8,578 bases of DNA from JBCBRD01 sp039819785 (lineage in GTDB: Bacteria; Pseudomonadota; Alphaproteobacteria; Rhizobiales; Hyphomicrobiaceae), in contig JBCBRH010000064.1 in the NCBI GenBank assembly GCA_039819785.1, positions 1 to 8,578 of the forward strand, written 5' to 3'. Positions 6,041 through 8,578 of the stretch are shown here, piece after piece. Numbering within the stretch: position 1 is the first letter of the stretch; each line of letters starts with the position of its first letter. Under the pieces are notes generated by a model. It made no database searches, was not told where the DNA came from, and saw only the letters and a list, made by a program, of their open reading frames with translations. Made by a program: the position numbers and the translations under genes.

Positions 6041-6680
6041 GAGCGCCCTTCAACTCTCCAAGGCGCAGGAACAGGTCTGACGCCAAAACTCGATCCTGCA
6101 TGGCCCGTTGGCGGTCCTTGTTCTTGGACGCGGCGGCTTGCAGGTGATGATAGGCCGCATGGCGCTCTGCCAGCGGGTAACTGTCAGGTTCTTCAGCAAT
6201 GTCACAGGCATTCAGGATCGTGACGAAAAGGTCTGGCTTGGCGAAGAGGTCGGCAATGCGCGACCCGCCTGCATCCGTCTTGGACAATGGAAACGGCGGG
6301 CGTTTCAAGTCCAGCTTGCCAAGGCTATAGCTGTGCAGCACGCCGAATAGGCGGGACGGATCGGCGGGGTAGGGGGCACAGTCCCAGACCCGCCGGATCG
6401 CACGACCTTCCTCGGCGGGCAGGCTGTCGATCATGCGACGGGCCTTGCGCCACGCGGCGGCACGGTCTGACCGCCAGCGGGTTTCCTGTTGATCGGAGAG
6501 GGCAGCACGGCGGGCCATTTCCGCGTCCTCCGTCGGCTGTTCTTCGGCAATCTGCTCGGCAAAGAGCGGCAGGGCGTCCCGCTCCCGTTGTTGCTTACGC
6601 CGAAGGGCGGCGCGTTTGCGTGGCGTGTCCGTAAACGCGAAGGTGGGGGTTCTCTTGAACCTCATATCCCTGAACCTCAC
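6033..6680 (-). CDS. Hypothetical Arg-rich accessory protein, 215 aa
   Basis: I do not recognise a named family. The first 45 residues are basic (RFKRTPTFAFTDTPRKRAAL, then RRKQQRERDALPLFAEQ). Next comes a charged, helix-rich section with likely coiled-coil character (EMARRAALSDQQETRWRSDR), then a globular-looking half containing WDCAPYPADPSRLFGVLHSY and KPDLFVTILNACDIAEEPDS. No signal peptide or membrane segment is visible. A basic N-terminus would suit nucleic-acid binding, which is inference only. The GTG at 6680 overlaps the preceding stop by 4 nt (GTGA) but lacks a Shine-Dalgarno. ATG 6665 (residue 6, MRFKRTP) has GAGG 9 nt upstream and is an equally good start. Its end overlaps the next small ORF. 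High-GC, Arg-rich coding and tight packing suggest it travels with the ParB-like gene. Confidence 0.75.
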   Translation of the reverse strand: MRFRDMRFKRTPTFAFTDTPRKRAALRRKQQRERDALPLFAEQIAEEQPTEDAEMARRAALSDQQETRWRSDRAAAWRKARRMIDSLPAEEGRAIRRVWDCAPYPADPSRLFGVLHSYSLGKLDLKRPPFPLSKTDAGGSRIADLFAKPDLFVTILNACDIAEEPDSYPLAERHAAYHHLQAAASKNKDRQRAMQDRVLASDLFLRLGELKGAHA

Positions 6681-6964
6681 GCGTAACGCGGGCTGACCCA
6701 GAGACGCAGGTCGCGGCTGCTTTGGACAAGTTGTTCTGCGGCGATACGGGCCCGAGCATGGCTCTCGGCCCCTTTCGGCAGCTTCGTGCGATAGCTGCGA
6801 TGCCGGTCATCGCCTTCGATCCAAATGCCGGTCTCGGTAACGATGAAGCGGCAGCACCCGTTGTGCGATGCCTCAGCGTGGCTCTTGATCGCCTGTGACC
6901 ACGTATAGGCCGCGCCCCAGAGTTTTCCGCGCGAGACTGGCTTTTCGAGAATTGAAGCGGTCAT
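6677..6964 (-). CDS. Hypothetical protein, 95 aa
   Basis: A small soluble protein beginning MTASILEKPVSRGKLWGAAY and ending LRLWVSPRYA. The middle part, CRFIVTETGIWIEGDDRHRSY followed by RTKLPKGAESHARARIAAE, looks like a short beta-sheet segment followed by a helix. I recognise no family and see no catalytic motif, signal peptide or membrane segment. The start at 6964 is chosen over a longer frame from 7078 because CAGGAG lies 7 nt upstream of it and because the longer version would overlap the end of the ParB-like gene. It sits 52 nt after that gene, behind a UUCG-loop hairpin, and overlaps the next gene by 4 nt (GTGA). Its role is probably tied to the same mobile or plasmid element. Confidence 0.75.
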   Translation of the reverse strand: MTASILEKPVSRGKLWGAAYTWSQAIKSHAEASHNGCCRFIVTETGIWIEGDDRHRSYRTKLPKGAESHARARIAAEQLVQSSRDLRLWVSPRYA

Positions 6965-6988
6965 CTTTGTTCTCCTGTCGGGGATGGG

Positions 6989-7008
6989 GCAGGGCGCGAA
7001 CGCCCTGC
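6989..7008 (-). other. GC-rich UUCG-loop hairpin between ParB-like gene and 95-aa gene
   Basis: On the minus strand GCAGGGCG and CGCCCTGC form a perfect 8-bp stem around a TTCG loop. It lies 8 nt after the ParB-like stop and about 24 nt before the start of the 95-aa gene. No T tract follows; the next bases are CCCATCCCCGACAGG. It is therefore more likely an mRNA-stabilising, processing or partial-attenuation structure than a full terminator. It resembles the UUCG-loop terminator at the end of the same cluster. Confidence 0.6.
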
Positions 7009-7016
7009 CTCTGCTG

Positions 7017-8578
7017 TCACTCCATGCCTTCGGGCAACCAAGCGTCGATCTTGGCGGCTTGCGCTTCGGTAACGCCAAGGGCGCTGCGCATGTCCGATTG
7101 GGTAAACAAGGCTTCCAGCTTCGCGGCCTTCTCGCCCTTTTTCAGCTTGGCAAAGGTCGTGACAGTTGGGTGATCCTCGGCCAATTCCAAAAGATCGCGC
7201 CAAATCTCGACCATGTAGGGACCGCCCACGCGGCTGAAAAAGTTCGCGGCAGTCGGTGTCCAGACCTCGCGGGTATCCGGTTTCGTGATCTTTGAAACCA
7301 TCGCTTCCAGCTTCTCGTCACCGCCCCGGAATTGGGCCGCAAGGAACCGAACCAATTCCCCACGGACATGCTCTGGGCCTTTCTTGCGAAACGCACGGAA
7401 CGAAGCCCCAAGGTCTTTGATTTCCCACACATCGCGCGGCGGGTTGGTCGTCAGGCGCTCGTCCAACGCATAGCCATCAGCCTCGGTGGAGGGCCAGTTT
7501 GGCACGTCTGTGGTCGAAAGCCCCAACGGGTTCTGCCAGTGCATCGCATGGCTCAACTGGTAGGCCAGAAGGTCGATCAGAAGATCAGGATCGCGCAGCG
7601 CGGCATGTTGCCGTGCGCCGCGTGTCACTCGGTTCAAGTCATCGCGCAGCTTTTGCGAGATAGGTGACTTGGGACCGTCTTTGCCGCTGCTGGTGTGCAT
7701 CGACTTTGCAAGGACGCCCGCCTCAATCGCCGCTTTCTTGTCTTCCGGCTTCACCAGTGCGCCGCTGATCTGCTGCACCCCGTTGCCATCGACATAGACG
7801 TAGAGGCCTGCATGGCTGCGCTGCTCGTCGGTATACTCCCCGTCGATGATCGTTTGCAGGGCGGCAAGTTCGGCTTCCGCTGCGGCGTCCAGCACGTCGC
7901 CGTTGGCAAGCTCGGCCAACTCGTCATAGCGCTCGGCTTCATCCTCGGACAACTGGCCTTCTTCGGCGTAGACCCGACCAAACTTGTCCAGCCCCATGCT
8001 GTAGTGGCACAACCAACGGTCTTGAATTGCTTCGACCCATTTCCAGCCTTCGGCCTGCAAAGTCTTGACCGCCTCGGCCAGCTTCGCGCCGAAAAGATCG
8101 TCCAGCAAAGACACATCGTCAAAGAACGTCTGATCTTGGAAAAGATCGGCGGTCTTGCGGCCACCGGCTGCATCGTATTCTGCCTCGGTGACATAGACGA
8201 CGCGGCGGTCACTGCTGCGCACAGAATCCGGCTTGAGGGCCTGTTTGATCTGGTGATCGCTGTAGTTTCCGCCCCGCGCCTGTTCCAGCACTTCAAGAGT
8301 TGCCTTCATATCATTGCTGACTGTGAAGGCGGCGGCGTTGGACAGGCTGATTTCGTTGGCCGCAAGGGCGTCCAGAACCGGATCGGGCAGGTGGGCCAGC
8401 GCAAGGCGGCGGTAGACATGCTTTTCCTTGACCGCGAAGGCGCGGGCAATCGCTCCCACGGTGCCGCCCTTGGCTTCCATCTTGCCATAGGCGCGAATTT
8501 CCTCGGCGGGGTGAAGGTCGCGGCGGGCCACGTTCTCCGTGTTTGCCCAAGCCTCGGCGGTCTCGGCGTCGGGGGCCA
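7017..8578 (-). CDS. ParB/Srx-family partition-like protein, 5'-truncated by the window
   Basis: The last 519 codons of a larger gene. A GTG at 8531 is not the start: codons upstream of it stay open to the window edge and complete the conserved ParB box ENVARRDLHPAEE (visible residues 14-26). Next is a helix-turn-helix (about 38-60, GGTVGAIARAFAVKEKHVYRRL) with the typical ParB continuation LPDPVLDALAANEISLSNAAAF. A linker with an acidic helical section follows (QLSEDEAERYDELAELANGD). Last comes a C-terminal region of roughly 250 residues, with WTPTAANFFSRVGGPYM near the end, that short chromosomal ParB proteins lack. ParB proteins bind DNA sites and, when they carry the N-terminal CTPase domain (outside this window), slide along DNA to mark it for segregation. 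Large ParB-like proteins of this type are common on alphaproteobacterial plasmids and ICEs. No ParA gene is visible here, so a partition role is not shown. Confidence 0.85.
   Translation of the reverse strand, partial: APDAETAEAWANTENVARRDLHPAEEIRAYGKMEAKGGTVGAIARAFAVKEKHVYRRLALAHLPDPVLDALAANEISLSNAAAFTVSNDMKATLEVLEQARGGNYSDHQIKQALKPDSVRSSDRRVVYVTEAEYDAAGGRKTADLFQDQTFFDDVSLLDDLFGAKLAEAVKTLQAEGWKWVEAIQDRWLCHYSMGLDKFGRVYAEEGQLSEDEAERYDELAELANGDVLDAAAEAELAALQTIIDGEYTDEQRSHAGLYVYVDGNGVQQISGALVKPEDKKAAIEAGVLAKSMHTSSGKDGPKSPISQKLRDDLNRVTRGARQHAALRDPDLLIDLLAYQLSHAMHWQNPLGLSTTDVPNWPSTEADGYALDERLTTNPPRDVWEIKDLGASFRAFRKKGPEHVRGELVRFLAAQFRGGDEKLEAMVSKITKPDTREVWTPTAANFFSRVGGPYMVEIWRDLLELAEDHPTVTTFAKLKKGEKAAKLEALFTQSDMRSALGVTEAQAAKIDAWLPEGME

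Overview
All supported genes in this window lie on the minus strand, so the biological reading order runs from position 8578 down to 1. Protein style, moderately high GC, and the mix of a Liv-type uptake operon with a plasmid/ICE-type ParB-like gene suggest an alphaproteobacterium, most likely of the Rhodobacteraceae/Roseobacter group. That placement is inference, because no rRNA or other taxonomic marker is present.

Region 1 (8578 to about 5620) looks like the edge of an accessory element such as a plasmid, ICE or genomic island. It opens with the 5'-truncated 3' part of a large ParB/Srx-family protein, followed by three small, tightly packed genes of unknown function. These are a 95-aa protein, a 215-aa Arg-rich protein (GTGA overlap with its neighbour) and a small Cys-containing reading frame (ATGCCTGA overlap) that appears to be broken by a one-base frameshift. 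A UUCG-loop GC hairpin lies between the ParB-like gene and the 95-aa gene. A second UUCG-loop hairpin, followed by a T-rich tract, ends the cluster.

Region 2 (about 5620 to 4975) is roughly 650 bases with no convincing gene. It holds several small inverted repeats and short, unconvincing open frames. It separates the accessory module from the metabolic operon and is the natural place to look for an element boundary.

Region 3 (4974 to 192) is a complete five-gene Liv/HAAT-type ABC uptake operon in the order livG-livF-livH-livM-substrate-binding protein. A clear sigma70-type promoter precedes it and a strong intrinsic terminator (10-bp stem plus T5) follows it. The first four genes overlap or nearly abut, which suggests translational coupling. 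The binding protein follows a 52-nt gap with its own strong Shine-Dalgarno. Two annotated-style starts look wrong: livG probably starts at a TTG (4902) and livM at 2503. LivG has an unusual ABC signature motif. The binding protein is of the branch carrying GTPTNSA and TTGASKW motifs, whose ligands need not be branched-chain amino acids.

Region 4 (146 to 1) is the N-terminus of an iron-containing alcohol dehydrogenase/maleylacetate reductase-like enzyme running off the window. Its position directly behind the transporter hints that the imported compound may be an aromatic or other catabolic substrate. I see no defence system, CRISPR array or fully novel machinery. The least explained part is the ParB-like/small-ORF module.
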